64,000 bases of DNA. It comes from Scolanthus callimorphus (Eukaryota; Cnidaria; Anthozoa; Actiniaria; Edwardsiidae). Numbering within the stretch: position 1 is the stretch's first letter; the number at the start of each line of letters is the position of its first letter. This document shows positions 1 to 11,000 of the stretch, piece after piece. A program made the translations under genes and the position numbers. The notes below the pieces were generated by a model, which was not told the DNA's origin, did not search any database, and worked only from the letters and a program-made list of their open reading frames with translations. The stretch lies in NCBI GenBank assembly GCA_033964015.1, contig CM066922.1, positions 1,132,856-1,196,855 on the forward strand, in the 5' to 3' direction.

Positions 1-200
1 TGTCCAATTATTTTTAAATTGGATCGCGCGCGCTGAAATTGGATGCTTTCAGCTTTTTATCATTCACTATGTAATTAATAAATAACAGGACTCCATGCTT
101 TATTGTTCAATTAAGAAAAAATGGATGATTCAGAGGAACTCCAAAACTGAATCATCTAATTTTTTCGTAATTGGACAGCATGGAGTCCAATTATATGTAT
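1..200. repeat. Palindromic MITE-like element, edge of window
   Basis: The stretch opens with a TGTCCAATTA-type end and closes near 165-195 with an inverted match (ATTGGACAGCATGGAGTCC). It also contains GGACTCCATGCT internally. The same GGACTCCATGCT / GGACAGCATGGAGTCC pair occurs in the short inverted-repeat element at 57201-57341, so this is probably a diverged member of that family. The window start may cut its true left end. Confidence 0.45.
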
Positions 201-827
201 ACAAATTTAACGCATTTCTATCCGACAACCGATATGTGGACATACCTCAAGACCTTGTTAGCTTAGCCTTGTAGTGCAATAAAAATGCGCGCTTTTACCA
301 AGCTGGGTAATCAGAAAAAGCAGCCCTCGGTATTGCATCTTGACAATTTATGAGACGGACAACACCTGGCAGATGTTGAACTATTAACGTAAATAGAAAT
401 TATCGTCAGACCTAGATCTGTTTGCTGAGACCCCGTCCACACTACACCGTTTTCAAACGAAAACGGATACTTTTTGCTCCGTTTTCAAAAAGATTTGCGT
501 CCCACTTTATCGTTTTCGTATTGTTTTCGCCGTAGCAATCATAATAATCCTGGCATAAGTAAACTTTATTTTAATAACTATTATTACGAGCATTAAGCAC
601 AAATATGACACTGGCAGTTCTACAGGTTCCTAGCTAACCATTTTGACTGACCGTGCTAACCATGTAAGGAGAATGTGCCAGGCTGTGTACACTTGCAATG
701 GCTTCTTAAATAGTATAAAATCAAATGCAGTTATAAAATCATTGCATCAAAAATCACAAGAGAGCTAAACTGTAGTTACAAAATGTTTGAAATCCCCTAT
801 AATATCTATAGGGTCATCTGTGAAAAG
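201..827. other. No gene seen; start of the duplicated DOMON segment
   Basis: About 600 bases without a supportable coding exon. Bases 430-540 are rich in GTTTTC/GAAAAC with an inverted character (CCGTTTTCAAACGAAAACGG), typical of a decayed MITE. From about 671 the sequence resembles 18282 onward (GGCTGTGTACACTTGCAATGG against GGCTGTACAGTTGCAATGG), which marks the 3' flank of the duplicated DOMON gene segment. Confidence 0.5.
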
Positions 828-1084
828 CTAGATAAGAAACATAGCAACGAGAGGTAATAAGGTAGTGAGAAGTGTGAGAATTGTTAGAGTAGAGGCACCA
901 CCTATGACTTGTTTCATCCCAGTGACTAGGTTGTACTTGGCTGCTGAATAACCATGATTGCTTTCTCCATGCTTGGCAAAGTCAGTTGCACTAGTCCTAT
1001 CGGCATCACCGATTGCCCACACCAGAACCACAAATTCATCATCCTATGAAGCAGTGACAACAACAACAACAAGTTCAGACACAG

Positions 1085-1770
1085 GAAAAATTCCTAAAAA
1101 CCATATTGGTTTTTATGGTGGTTTTTGCTGGAAAAACCATTCAAAACCATGAATGGGTTTGGAGAACCAAATCCATTCATGGGTTTTACAACAAAAACAT
1201 TCTTGGTTAATGTTATAATATCGGAATGGGTTTCACAGCAAAATACAAGCTGTTTTCTGCATATTTCCAACATGGTTTTTCCGATTAAAAACGTTAATTG
1301 TAAAATGGTAAGTATGTGAAATCCATTTACAATAAATAGGAAAAACTGTGGATTTTATTCATTTCTTATATTTTGGAAGCGTTTTTCCACAATAACCACT
1401 TAATGCGAAATGGTTACTTTCCAAGTCCAAAATCCGTTTTGAGAGCCATCAGAAAACATGATGGATTATGAAGCAAGCCCATTCATGGGTTTTACATAAA
1501 ATACCTACCAATTTTTTCCACGTTTTAAATGGTATTTCTTTGAAAACCATTGGATATAAAACGTTTTTTCCGTAAAAACCGTTTTCAAACCAAATGGGAA
1601 AAAGCTTTTACACATTTGGGAGCTAAACCCGTTACGGATTTCAATAAAAAACGGCGCGGGTTTTGCTTAATTACCAACTCATTTCTTCTGCATCGAGAAT
1701 GGTTATTCGTTGAAACCATTTTGAAACCCATAGCAGGGAAAAAAAAAATCCTCTCACTGTTGCAGCGTGA
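1085..1770. repeat. Degenerate AAACCAT/ATGGTTT repeats in intron 2 of DOMON copy 1
   Basis: Many copies of AAACCAT and its complement alternate here (CATTCATGGGTTTT, AAAACCATT). They are the diverged outskirts of the ordered 83-bp array at 3050-3715. Similar degenerate copies resume at about 2210-2250 and 3715-3990. No coding exon is supported. Confidence 0.55.
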
Positions 1771-3049
1771 TTCGAACACTCGGGTTGAACCATTAGGCCA
1801 CCCCTGTTAGCCTGACTTACAGCGGTAAGATTTATAAACTTCTAAATGGCTGACAGTCATATTTTTTTTAATATCTAGGAAATGACGTCTTACGACAGCC
1901 AAAATGTTTTGTTTTAGGAGCGGCATTTTAAACCTCAAATCTGCGCATGTAGAGTTTTTGCCGTTGATGAATTTTGAGCGTCGCGCCACTTCGCAAATTC
2001 TCTATTTCAATAAGATGCAGAGACGACTTTTCGAGACATAAACATTGAGCTGCGCCGTCTTGTATTTTGTACTTAAGTGGCAACAAACCATCAATGAAAG
2101 CTTGAATCCAGATTGTTTTAGGCTAAAAAGCGACATCCTCTTATCGGAATGCGCAAACCATCCACGTTGTTGAAACACAATGATAACGTTGAATCCAATC
2201 TCTTTGCAAGTCATAATCCTTTCATGGGAAAATGGAAACCATTGAATCCGTGGGACATTGTTCGTGTTTATGGTTGATCTTTATGGTTGATTTTTATGGT
2301 TGATCTACAAAATTGAATAATAGTAAATCAGCGTATTTTGTCGATTTTACATTTCATATCAAATAATAAGGTAATGAGAAATTGGATTTATTAATTTTTC
2401 GTTTTCGCTCTTTTTCGAAACGATTTTTATTTATGTGTTTATTGATTATGGAAAGTTATCTAATAATCGTTTTTCTTTTACCTAGTGAGTGTTATAAAAG
2501 CGATGCTCAATCGAGGCTCAAACGATTCCCATTCGGAATCGCTCCCTAGCCGTTCTTGTCCTCAGCCCTCGCTGTACCAATGGGAATTGTCTTTAGCAAC
2601 TCAGAAATTTCACGGTGATATTTCCCTTCCCAGACAAAGGCGTTGCTGAATTTTCATCAACGTTTTTGCCATTAGTATTTGTAGCCTGGTTTAAGGTAGT
2701 TTCAGGCGCCGCCGCAAGAGAGTTTCGCAATCAGTTTGCAGTTACGAAAACGAAAAGATCGGGAGTCGATCCTTGATTTTGTGCCCGAGAAGCAACTCCG
2801 GTTTGGGCGAAAGCCTTTTATACGTTAAATAACTTTTTAACAAATCCATACAAATGTAAATCATGATTCTATTAAGAAAATCTATTATACAAAAAATACA
2901 CCGAAAACGAAATAACAATGAAGTGTTTTTCCATTTGGTTGGTTTAAAACACACGAAAACACACTCTGTTTTTTCCGATTTTGTAAATCAACAAGAAAAA
3001 CGAAATGGCGCAATGTCCCAACAGATTCCATTGGCCGTTTTCGAGTAAA
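1771..3049. other. Intronic sequence, no exon seen
   Basis: Intron 2 of the frameshifted DOMON copy. Short open frames exist here but none has splice sites or a recognisable domain. The block is AT-rich and absent from the second DOMON copy, whose corresponding intron holds a different tandem array. Confidence 0.5.
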
Positions 3050-3715
3050 TTCAAATTTCGATCGAAGATGTTTTTGTAAGCAATAATCCATAAATGTGAA
3101 ATTTATGGGTTTTGCGTAAAATACAAATTAGGAACGGAAATGTTTTTGTAAGCGATAATCCATTTATGGGAAAACGGTAACCATTTATGTGTTTTGCAGA
3201 AAATCCAAATTTGGATCGAAAATGTTTTTTTGTAAGCGATAATCCATTCATGGGAAAACGATAACCATTTACGGGTTTTGCACAAAACCCATATTTGGAT
3301 CGAAAATGTTTTTTTGGAAGCGATAATCCATTTATGGAAAAACGATAACCATTTACGGGTTTTGCGCAAAACCCATATTTGGATTGAAAATGTTTTTTGT
3401 AAGCGATAATCCATTTATGGGAAAACGATAACCATTTATGGGTTTTGCGCAAAACCCATATTTGGATCGAAAATGTTTTTTGTAAGCGATAATCCATTCA
3501 TGGAAAAACGATAACCATTTACAGGTTTTGCGCAAAACCCATATTTGGATTGAAAATGGTTTTTGTAAGCGATAATCCATTTATGGGAAAACGATAACCA
3601 TTTATGGGTTTTGCGCAAAACCCATATTTGGATCGAAAATGATTTTTGTAAGCGGTAATCCATTCATGGGAAAAAGGTAACCATTAATGGTTTTTATGCA
3701 ACAAACAATTCTGGT
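3050..3715. repeat. Tandem array, 83-bp unit, about 8 copies
   Basis: Each unit carries AAGCGATAATCCATTTATGG, a GAAAACGATAACCATTTA segment and GGGTTTTGCGCAAAACCC, followed by ATATTTGGATCGAAAATG. Equivalent points recur every 83 bp (for example 3414, 3497, 3580, 3663 on the complement). GGGTTTTGCGCAAAACCC is a perfect 18-base palindrome inside each unit. The overlapping open frames on the minus strand are a by-product of the array: 83 is not a multiple of three, so the frame shifts between units. Confidence 0.85.
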
Positions 3716-4032
3716 TGAAAGCCGTTTTTTCAAAGATATAACCCATTCATCGAATTATAAAAACAAAAATGTTTTTTTTTACTGAGAACACGGAGATGGA
3801 TTTTATAAACCCATAAATGGTTTCTAACTTCGTGTGGTTTGGTGAGGTATATGGAAATTTCCAGATGTTTATTCCATAAAAAAACATTTCTAAAATGGAA
3901 AAACCATAAATGGTTTTCTCTAAAATACATTTATGGTTTTTGTCAAAGATGGGAAGTACATAAAAACCATTAATGGTCTTTAGGTTTTTTTTCCTCTAGA
4001 GGAACAAGAGCAAGAAAAAGATAAAATGGAAT

Positions 4033-4121
4033 GTGTGGTTCCAGGAAAATATCCATTCTCCCCAAACCCCCCACACAGAAGGGTGCTGACAAGTGATGAT
4101 GGATATTTTCTGGAACCACAC
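4033..4121. mobile_element. Short MITE, GTGTGGTTCCAG family
   Basis: Inverted ends GTGTGGTTCCAGGAAAATAT and ATATTTTCTGGAACCACAC enclose about 90 bp within intron 2 of DOMON copy 1. Related ends occur at 4843-5001, 20566 onward and 49370-49578, so this is a small dispersed family. Confidence 0.65.
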
Positions 4122-4842
4122 AAAGGGAATAAAATGTGAAAAACGAGAAATGGAAGGGGGAGGGAGGGAATCTTGTTACAAATTGTGAATGGAAAAATAA
4201 TAAAGTAATAGGACTAAACAAGGGAGACTAGAGGGAGACTAGAAAAAGATGAAAAAGGGAAAGAAAAAAAAGGAAAGCTGACCGAGAAATTCAGCAACAA
4301 CACTGAATAAATTGTTTCAACTTGATGGTAATTTCAAGTACTGCAATAACATAAAGATTTCCGCATCCAAATTGCTATATATCTCTTAGGGGTAAAATTC
4401 ACTGTTGACCACACCCATTTTGCTATCCCTTAGGGTTAAAATCAAATTTCCCAATGAGCACCCCCTTCTATTTTTATGGGGAGCACCCCCCCCCCCCCCC
4501 CGATCTAAACATTGAGCATTTTGGCCATCCAAATTTCAGATGGCAAAGTAGAGATTTGCCTGTTTTAATTCTGTACTTTTTCATGTTTTTCTCCAAAGTA
4601 TGAAATTCTGTATAGGGCCTTGGCCCTTGGCAGCTCTAATTATCACCATCTCCCTCTGGACTTACATCAAACTGGAAGTCTTTACTGGTTTCATTGGTGG
4701 TCAAAGGTCGACTGTATTTCAGTGTTGTCACACCATTCGCCTCTGTACTGCTGATCAAGGTGAAGTCATTTGATGTGTCAAGGGCAGGTTTGCCAGCGGT
4801 TGTAGAGAAATAGTCCTGTAAAATGGAGAAAGCTTAAATAAT

Positions 4843-5001
4843 TGTATGATTCCAGAAAAAAAACATACCTCCCCTATGGAATGGATTTGAAAATTCCAGA
4901 AGGGTTGGCCGGCTTTTTAGTTCCTAATAACTGTACTTTTTACTGGCTGGGTGGGTGATTCAAACCTTTGGGAGGGGATGGATATTTTCTGGAATCGCAC
5001 A
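4843..5001. mobile_element. Short MITE, GTGTGGTTCCAG family
   Basis: The ends TGTATGATTCCAGAAAA and TTTTCTGGAATCGCACA are inverted copies. The element lies in intron 1 of DOMON copy 1, just upstream of exon 2. The second DOMON copy carries a related left end at the same place (about 20566), so the insertion predates the gene duplication. Confidence 0.6.
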
Positions 5002-5091
5002 TTGAAGATACAACCATGTTGTGTGTGGGCAAAGATAATTAATAATACAAAATAATTTTACATGACAACAAGTCCCCTATAATGCATTGTA

Positions 5092-5364
5092 CAATTCTTG
5101 GGTTTCAAAATTCAAGTGGCGGGAGGTCAAAATGATTGCACGTGCTGAAAAGCAAAGAGGTTGTTCAGCAAGTATGGAAAGAAAGAAAGTGCAGGTTTCA
5201 CGTTTCCTTGAATATATCATCTAACCCAAACCTTTGCTTGGAGAGTCCAAAACAAGTGCAAGTAAATCAATTGTCATGGAAAGCTATTTCAACTTCACCT
5301 CCACTTGATTTTACCGGATATGAAATTTTTCGCCAAAAGTCACGTGATTGAAACCCAAGAATTG
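5092..5364. mobile_element. MITE with CAATTCTTGGGTTTCAA ends
   Basis: The left end CAATTCTTGGGTTTCAA is matched by an inverted TTGAAACCCAAGAATTG at the right, giving a 273-bp element in intron 1 of DOMON copy 1. I do not see it in the second copy, so it inserted after the duplication or was lost there. Confidence 0.65.
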
Positions 5365-5858
5365 CCTTTTCCTTGTTCGACTTATTCTTACTGTTGTTAC
5401 AGTATTTATTCTTACTGTTGTTACAGTATTTAGAAAGAAAAATGTTTTTTTTTTTCAGTTTTAATCTCGCACATCTGCCGTCCAGTATCTACACTTTAAC
5501 CGATAAAAGAAAAATTGATGTCAACTCACGTTAAGATAGACCGTCGTGGTCTTTCCTCCAATTGCGACATCAAAATCTACCATGCCTTTTCCGTCATCGT
5601 CAGTCCAACCAAATCCAACCCAACCCGTGGTTTTTGCAGCTACTTCGAAAGTTAGTTTTGAGGTGCTGGAGCTGTAGCTCCAAGAAGCGTTCAATTTGCC
5701 GCCCCGAAGGAAGCGCTTGTGGCAGCCACGGTGGCAAATGTGGGCGCTTCTTCTTCGCCTCCTTCTTCTTCGGCGCCATGATCACCTCCGCCAAACACGG
5801 GCTCGAAAAAGGGAATCAAGAAGAGGAAAAACAGCATAGAAAACCTCAACAACATCAT

Positions 5859-6440
5859 TTTTCTTTGGCTCTCTGTAAAAGAAGGATAAAATTGAGCATT
5901 ATGAATGCTATTTCTGGCATTTTAAGATGATTTTTAACATTTTTTTCCGTCTTCAAACACCGACTCCTAGTCGTGCTGGTGAGATAGCGAAACGCCAAAG
6001 AAAGGACTTTTACAAAGTAAACGGGCGACAAAGAAAAAGAGGATTGACAAAACATTGACAAAACTTTTTTGTTTTCGTAGAAGACTCTAAGTTAATTTTG
6101 ATAACTAGTCATAGTATTCAGATCAAAAACAAATTTCACACAAAACGGCTAAAAGGTCAGTGTCAAGTCTTTCACTTGTTTGCCGTGGTGTATCCGTGCA
6201 GTTCAGAACACTTTCTCATAGAAAAACTGAACTCACATCATCAATACTTACCCTAAACCGGTCTTAACAACGAAAGGATAACTAAAAGCGGTGATTCCTG
6301 TCTTTTTCGGCGTTAAAACCGACACGTCTGACAACCTTTCGCCCTGAATAATTGAAAGTGACAAGAAAATGATTCCCGCCGATTTCAAACGTGGTCATCA
6401 GCCTCGTTTTAGTATCCACAGGAATCCCACGTGCACCTCA
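5859..6440 (-). other. Upstream region of DOMON copy 1, duplicated at 21389-21965
   Basis: A splice acceptor (TTCTTTTACAG on the minus strand, about 5867-5880) sits immediately upstream of the ATG, so a non-coding first exon probably lies further out. Blocks such as TCACACAAAACGGCTAAAAG and GATTCCCGCCG...GTGGTCATCAGCCTCG are shared in order with 21389-21961. The similarity stops at CCCACGTGCA (about 6437), exactly where the giant palindrome begins in the other copy. Confidence 0.65.
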
Positions 6441-6848
6441 AGTGGTACAAAATATATTGTATCCACGGTAAGCCGCAGCAGGGATCGTTTGGAAACATGT
6501 GGAAAGCAAACCATAATACGCTTTCTCTACTTGATTCATGAGAACGTACGTCGATACGGTCGGAACTGTATGTCAAAATATCCAGATTTTGGCTCACTAG
6601 CTGTTGAAAAACGGGATAATGAAAGCAAAATTCCACAGTGACTTTTCCCTGAATTTTCAGTGACCAAAGGCAATTTTCCCTGAAATCTGGATAAATGCAT
6701 AAAGGATTTTACTTAAAATCGAAGAGGAAGAAATGTCAATTTCGTGTAAATATTTTTAATAACAGTGTCTTTTGCTACTGTTGTTTAAAATTTATAAAAT
6801 TTAAAATAAGAAAAGTCGGCGTTACAACGTAGGTTTTAGTTGTATTTT
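6441..6848. other. Intergenic, nothing recognised
   Basis: Unique-looking sequence. CTGAATTTTCAG and CCCTGAAATC motifs recur, but there is no supported exon. Confidence 0.4.
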
Positions 6849-6891
6849 AGTACAATATTTCGGCTGGCCAAACCAGCCTTCTTCAGGTACT
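6849..6891 (-). ncRNA. Hammerhead-like motif 3' of a Penelope-like remnant
   Basis: On the minus strand the order is AGTAC, CTGAAGA, a perfect 6-bp hairpin (GGCTGG/CCAGCC, loop TTTGG), GAAA, a short spacer and GTACT pairing back to AGTAC. CTGANGA, helix II and GAAA are the hammerhead ribozyme core, and Penelope-like elements are known to carry such ribozymes. The motif lies about 140 bp downstream of the GIY-YIG frame on the same strand. One extra A sits between CTGAAGA and helix II, and helix III is minimal, so catalysis is doubtful. The structural resemblance is seen; activity is only inferred. Confidence 0.45.
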
Positions 6892-7028
6892 GTGAATACA
6901 TAATGGCATGATAGGACTTATATATAAGGTGAAACGTGATACAATAAAAATAATGATGATGATGACGTTTGTGATGTGACACTAGATAAGAAATATCAAA
7001 TGAAAGGAAAAGATAGATACAATATAAT

Positions 7029-7794
7029 CTAAAATGAAGTCTCATCACGTCGATTCAATCCGTCAGGCTCAAGGGTACCAGCACGTAGGATGAGTGTGGC
7101 CTCTCTTGCCTTACGAATTGAATCTCGATTAGTCATTAATTTTTCAAGGGGAATCAATTGCATGTCAGTTGTTTTGTGATTGGGTGTCGATAGAAAATGT
7201 TCAGCGGCGGTGGTGGGTTTAGATTTACATTCGGGCTTGTCTATTTTGCGATGATCATTAAAGCGTTGTCTAAGTTGGCGTTTAGTTTCTCCTATGTATT
7301 GCAAGTTACAGCGTTTGCATTGGATCATATAAATCACATTTTTAGTGTCGCAAGTTATGTGAGAGTTTATAAAGCGAGTTTCACCGGTCGTGAAAAAAGT
7401 ATATGTTGTCTGTCCGTTTTCTATATATGGGCAGGTTAAGCAATTTTTATCGCAGCGGTAAGCGCCTGGTGAAAGATCTGAATCATTAGAGGTAGTAGTA
7501 GTAGAGGGCAATTTAGCTTTTACAAGAGCGTCTCTGAGATTAGAACATCGTCGATATGCTATGATGGGTGGTTTAGCGAAAGCTTTTTTGCAGCGGTCAG
7601 ATGAAAGAAGTAAATTAAAATTACGCTTAATGATATGATTGATGTTAGGAAGTGTGGGGTTATAGGTTATAACAAAAGGGACACGGTTACACTGTTTTGG
7701 TCGATTAGTGGGGCGTAGAGCATTTATGCGAGGAATTGCTGCAGCGCGTTGTATTTGTCGTTGAAGAAATCCTTGTTTGTAGCCTCGTTTAAGA
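7029..7794 (-). pseudogene. Penelope-like element remnant: GIY-YIG endonuclease region
   Basis: The frame encodes a GIY-YIG nuclease-type module. A CCK-type region with CDKNCLTCPYI-like cysteines is followed by NVIYMIQCKRC, LQYIGETKRQLRQRFNDH and a C-terminal ELILRAGTLEPDG-type helix region. The spacing of Y..Y-I-G-x-T and R-x-R-F-x-x-H fits the GIY-YIG fold found at the C-terminus of Penelope-like retroelements. No reverse transcriptase is present upstream, because the frame switches at 7795 into an inverted piece of the neighbouring BEL element. The module is therefore 5'-truncated. It keeps its natural stop (about 7029) and a hammerhead-like 3' motif. It could instead be a host-like GIY-YIG protein fragment, but the repeat context favours a retroelement. 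Confidence 0.65.
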
Positions 7795-7963
7795 AGATAG
7801 CTGCATTGCCCATACCCCTTGGTGCTTGCATCCGAGAAGTGGTGAAGCTCTGTTACTACTGCGGTACCAAAGTCTCGAGGCTTGTAGCAGCGCGGGATGG
7901 TGATGCTGCATAGCTGCTGCAGGTCTTGTTTCCATTGCTCCCACTCGGCCTTGATCGGTTTGG
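7795..7963 (-). mobile_element. Inverted 169-bp fragment of the adjacent BEL/Pao pol gene
   Basis: The reverse complement of these bases matches 11933-12101 in the BEL ORF with no difference that I can find over 169 positions. It encodes the pol segment IKAEWEQWKQDLQQLCS through KGYGQCSYL. It joins the GIY-YIG fragment in an open frame on the left and ends in TCCTGATTGTC on the right, 92 bp before the BEL start codon. Complete identity means the copy is very young or an assembly artefact. Confidence 0.85.
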
Positions 7964-7983
7964 TCCTGATTGTCATTGCAAGC

Positions 7984-7990
7984 CTTTACA
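7984..7990 (+). other. Possible stub of BEL 5' LTR (CTTTACA)
   Basis: The 3' LTR begins TGTAAAG at 14314. CTTTACA here is its exact inverted terminus and lies just upstream of the leader and gag start, where a 5' LTR should end. The seven-base match is suggestive only. I did not find the preceding bases again in the 3' LTR. Confidence 0.25.
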
Positions 7991-8055
7991 GTAAAATATC
8001 GCCATTAGATCCATTGGTTTTGGTGTGCCGAACAGTAAAGAAACAATCTTAAAAT

Positions 8056-11000
8056 ATGAGTCATTCGGATGCTCAGGAATTTGTAGAAGACGAGGCAACG
8101 GAAGCCTCGTTGCCCGCCTCGTTGCCGCAAGAGCCGGCGGAAGTTCGAAGAAGCGAACGTGAAAAAACATTGACAGAAAGAGGGCGCGCTTATCAATTGG
8201 AGACGCGTGATAAAGATAAGATGCGAGCTTTCAGGAACTTATGTCATCGAATGAATGAAGTGCTTTCCTCACTCAACGTTCTATCGAAGATTGAGTTAGA
8301 GACGGAGAGAGACAATATTGATAATATTAAAGAACAATTTAACGCCGCGCATCACGAGTACGCGGAGCTCTTAGAGAGCGAGGAGGAAAGGCAGGCCTCT
8401 TACGATTGGTTCGATATGCGCGAAAGGGATTATATGCAATATCGCATTAAACTCTGTCGTCAGATAGATAAACTTGATCAAAGTGATCGACGGTCGGTCA
8501 CTTCTCGTCGTTCCGCTGGGAGCAATCGATCAGGGTCTTCGACTCGGTCACGTAAGATCGACGTTAAAACAAGATCGGCGAGGTTAAAGGCCGAGCTGGC
8601 ATTTTTCGATAAAGAGATTGAATACAGGCGTTTCCTAATAGAAAGAGATCTCGCCATAAGTCAGGCCGAGGAAGGGGTTTTTGACAATTTGGAAAGGGAG
8701 CAAAGGCCCGAAGTCCCCGAAGTTAAGCCAGACCCAGTTGAGCAAAAGCCCGAAGTTAAACCAGACCCAGTTGAGCAAAAGCCCGATGTTAAGCCGAACC
8801 CACTTGAAGTTAAATGCAAAGTTAAGCACGATTGTAAACCGGAAGTTAGGATTGAAGTAGAGCAAACATCCGGTCCAGACGTCACGACACCGTTGCCATC
8901 GCAACATAACCAGGGGATAGGGACGGACATCATTAGCGAGCTGATAAGTCTTCAGAAAAAACAAACTGAAATGACCGCACTAATAGCCGATCACCAAAGA
9001 ATCAGCTCGCTACCCGTTCAGGAGCCCCCTGTTTTTAGTGGAAATGCCTTTGACTTTCCGGCATTCATTAGTGCGTTCGACGCAATAATCATTAGCAAGG
9101 TTTCCTCAGAGCGCGACAAATTATTTTTCCTAAACAAATATACCGCGGGGAAAGCTAATGAAATAGTGAAAGGCTATCTCTCCCTAAGTTCGGAGAACGG
9201 CTACAAAGAGGCTCGCCAAGTTTTAGAGCAGAGGTTCGGCAACCAAGTTCATGTCGCCGAGGCATTTAAATCGCGCCTAAGGGATTGGCCGCAGATTGCG
9301 GATGGAAGTACCGCAGCACTACAGGAATTTTCTGATTTTCTTGTTCGCTGTGAAGAGGCCATGAGGGTTATGCACTCGCTAGATGAATTAAATTCAACTC
9401 AGTTTCTCAAGGAGATAAGCGCTAAGTTGCCATCATATTCGGGGGTTAAGTGGTGTCGTCAGGCACATGAATATCAGAAGAAACACGCCGGATTGGTCAA
9501 TTTTCATGACATGGTGAAGTTCGTGCAAGAAGAAGCTGAACTTGCCAACGACCCCATCTTTTCCCCCGAAGCGCTTAAGAGTCTGAGAAAAAAGGCGTCC
9601 GCAGACAAAGAAAAGCCTAATACCCCAAAGCGCCAAACTGGCAAACCAAGTAGCGGCGGCGCAATCAGTCATAGCATGGCTACAGGCGCAAAACAGGTGC
9701 CCCCTAGTAAGCCCCCTAGTGGACCGGCTAAAGATCAGTCTTCCTTCTCATGTCTCCTGTGCAAAACCAATTCGCACAGCCTTGAAAAATGCAAAAAGCT
9801 TTTGGAAAAGTCCATAGAGCAGCGAAAGGATTTTGTGCAAAAAAGTGGCATCTGTTTTGGCTGTCTAGAAAGCGGCCATAGATCAAGAGATTGCAAGAAC
9901 AGATGCACGTGTAGCGAGTGTGGACGTCGCCACCCTACCCCACTTCACTATCCTAGGCCTCCAACAGAGGAGAACGAGCCCGCAGCGCCACAAACGCCCA
10001 AGGAAGAGGCAAGAAGTGTGAACACGGCCATTACAAACGGTAGTTCTGCAGGGTCCGGAGAAATAAAGACAAATTGCATGATCCTCCCAGTCTGGCTGCA
10101 CCATAAAGATACACCCGAGACGCAGGTAAAGGTATATGCGTTACTGGACGATGGCAGTGACACTACCTTCATCAAGTCCAGCGTAATGGAGCGCCTTGGA
10201 GTAACGGGGAATGGCACGACACTCCAACTCAACACCATGCTTGGGAGAGAGAGGATCACGGTAGAAAGGGTAGAGGGTCTCGTGGTGCAAAGGCCAGACA
10301 AGCAAGTGGAACTGGACCTCCCCAAAACATACTCGAGGAACGACATCCCTCATCGGCGGGACCAGATTCCCACACCCCAGAACGCCGACCGATGGTCACA
10401 CCTGAAGAAAATCAAAGATAAGATAGCACCATACGAAGAAGACGTGGAAGTCGGACTTTTGATTGGTTGCAATTGTCCGCGCGCACTCAAGCCGAAGGAA
10501 GTTGTCCAAGGAGGCGGCGACAAGCCTTATGCGGTACGTACCATTCTGGGTTGGGGGATTCTGGGTCCTGTCGAAATAACAGAGGGTGGGGAAGAAGATG
10601 AAGTCCCAGCCTGTAACCGGATCATTACTCGTGAAATTATCCCCCAATCAAACGACACAGTCAGTTTTGTCCTGCAAAGCGAAACTAAAGAAATCATAAA
10701 TCCCGCGGAGATCCGTCGTTGGTTTGAGCAGGACTTCTCTGAGAACAAAGATTTGTCGTCACTAGGACTATCAAGGGAGGATAGGCGCTTCCTTGATATC
10801 GCAGAAAATGGCATAACCCAGCATGAAGACGGGCACTATCAGCTCCCTCTCCCCTTTAAGCAACCCAACGTAAAGTTCCCTGATAATCGCGAAATTGTGA
10901 TGCGCCATCTGATGCATTTGAAGCGCAAGTTCTCCTCAGATCCAGAGTACAAAGAAGATTACGTCGCCTTCATGGAGAAGGTTATCACCAATGGCTATGC

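Larger units (their letters stand above)
828..5858 (-). pseudogene. DOMON-domain protein gene copy 1, frameshifted
   Basis: Minus-strand paralogue of the intact gene at 18425-21388, with the same three exons: 5858-5530 (start ATG at 5858), 4815-4666 (150 bp) and 1043-828 (216 bp with stop). Splice sites are canonical and exon phases are 0. Exon 1 encodes a signal peptide and an acidic linker. It then loses one base relative to copy 2 at about 5700/5701 (GCCGCCCCGAAGG against GCCGTCCCCGAAGG, plus strand), so the frame reaches a stop a few codons later. One added GAA codon is the other length difference. Exon 3 still encodes an intact C-terminus ending in a hydrophobic tail. A splice acceptor lies just 5' of the ATG, which suggests a 5' UTR intron. 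DOMON domains bind haem or sugar and are usually extracellular. The copy is either a pseudogene or carries a one-base assembly error; the rest of it is well preserved, so the loss is recent or artefactual. Confidence 0.8.

Noticed and set aside
1752..1812. tRNA-like signature on the minus strand (TGGCCTAATGG and GTTCGAATC)
   Set aside because: The A-box and B-box-like words are too close together. The anticodon arm is missing, so it is at most a deleted tRNA or SINE relic.
3051..3663. Overlapping minus-strand frames rich in IQIWVLRKT / QSKYGFCAK
   Set aside because: These are the same 83-bp repeat read in successive frames, not a protein.
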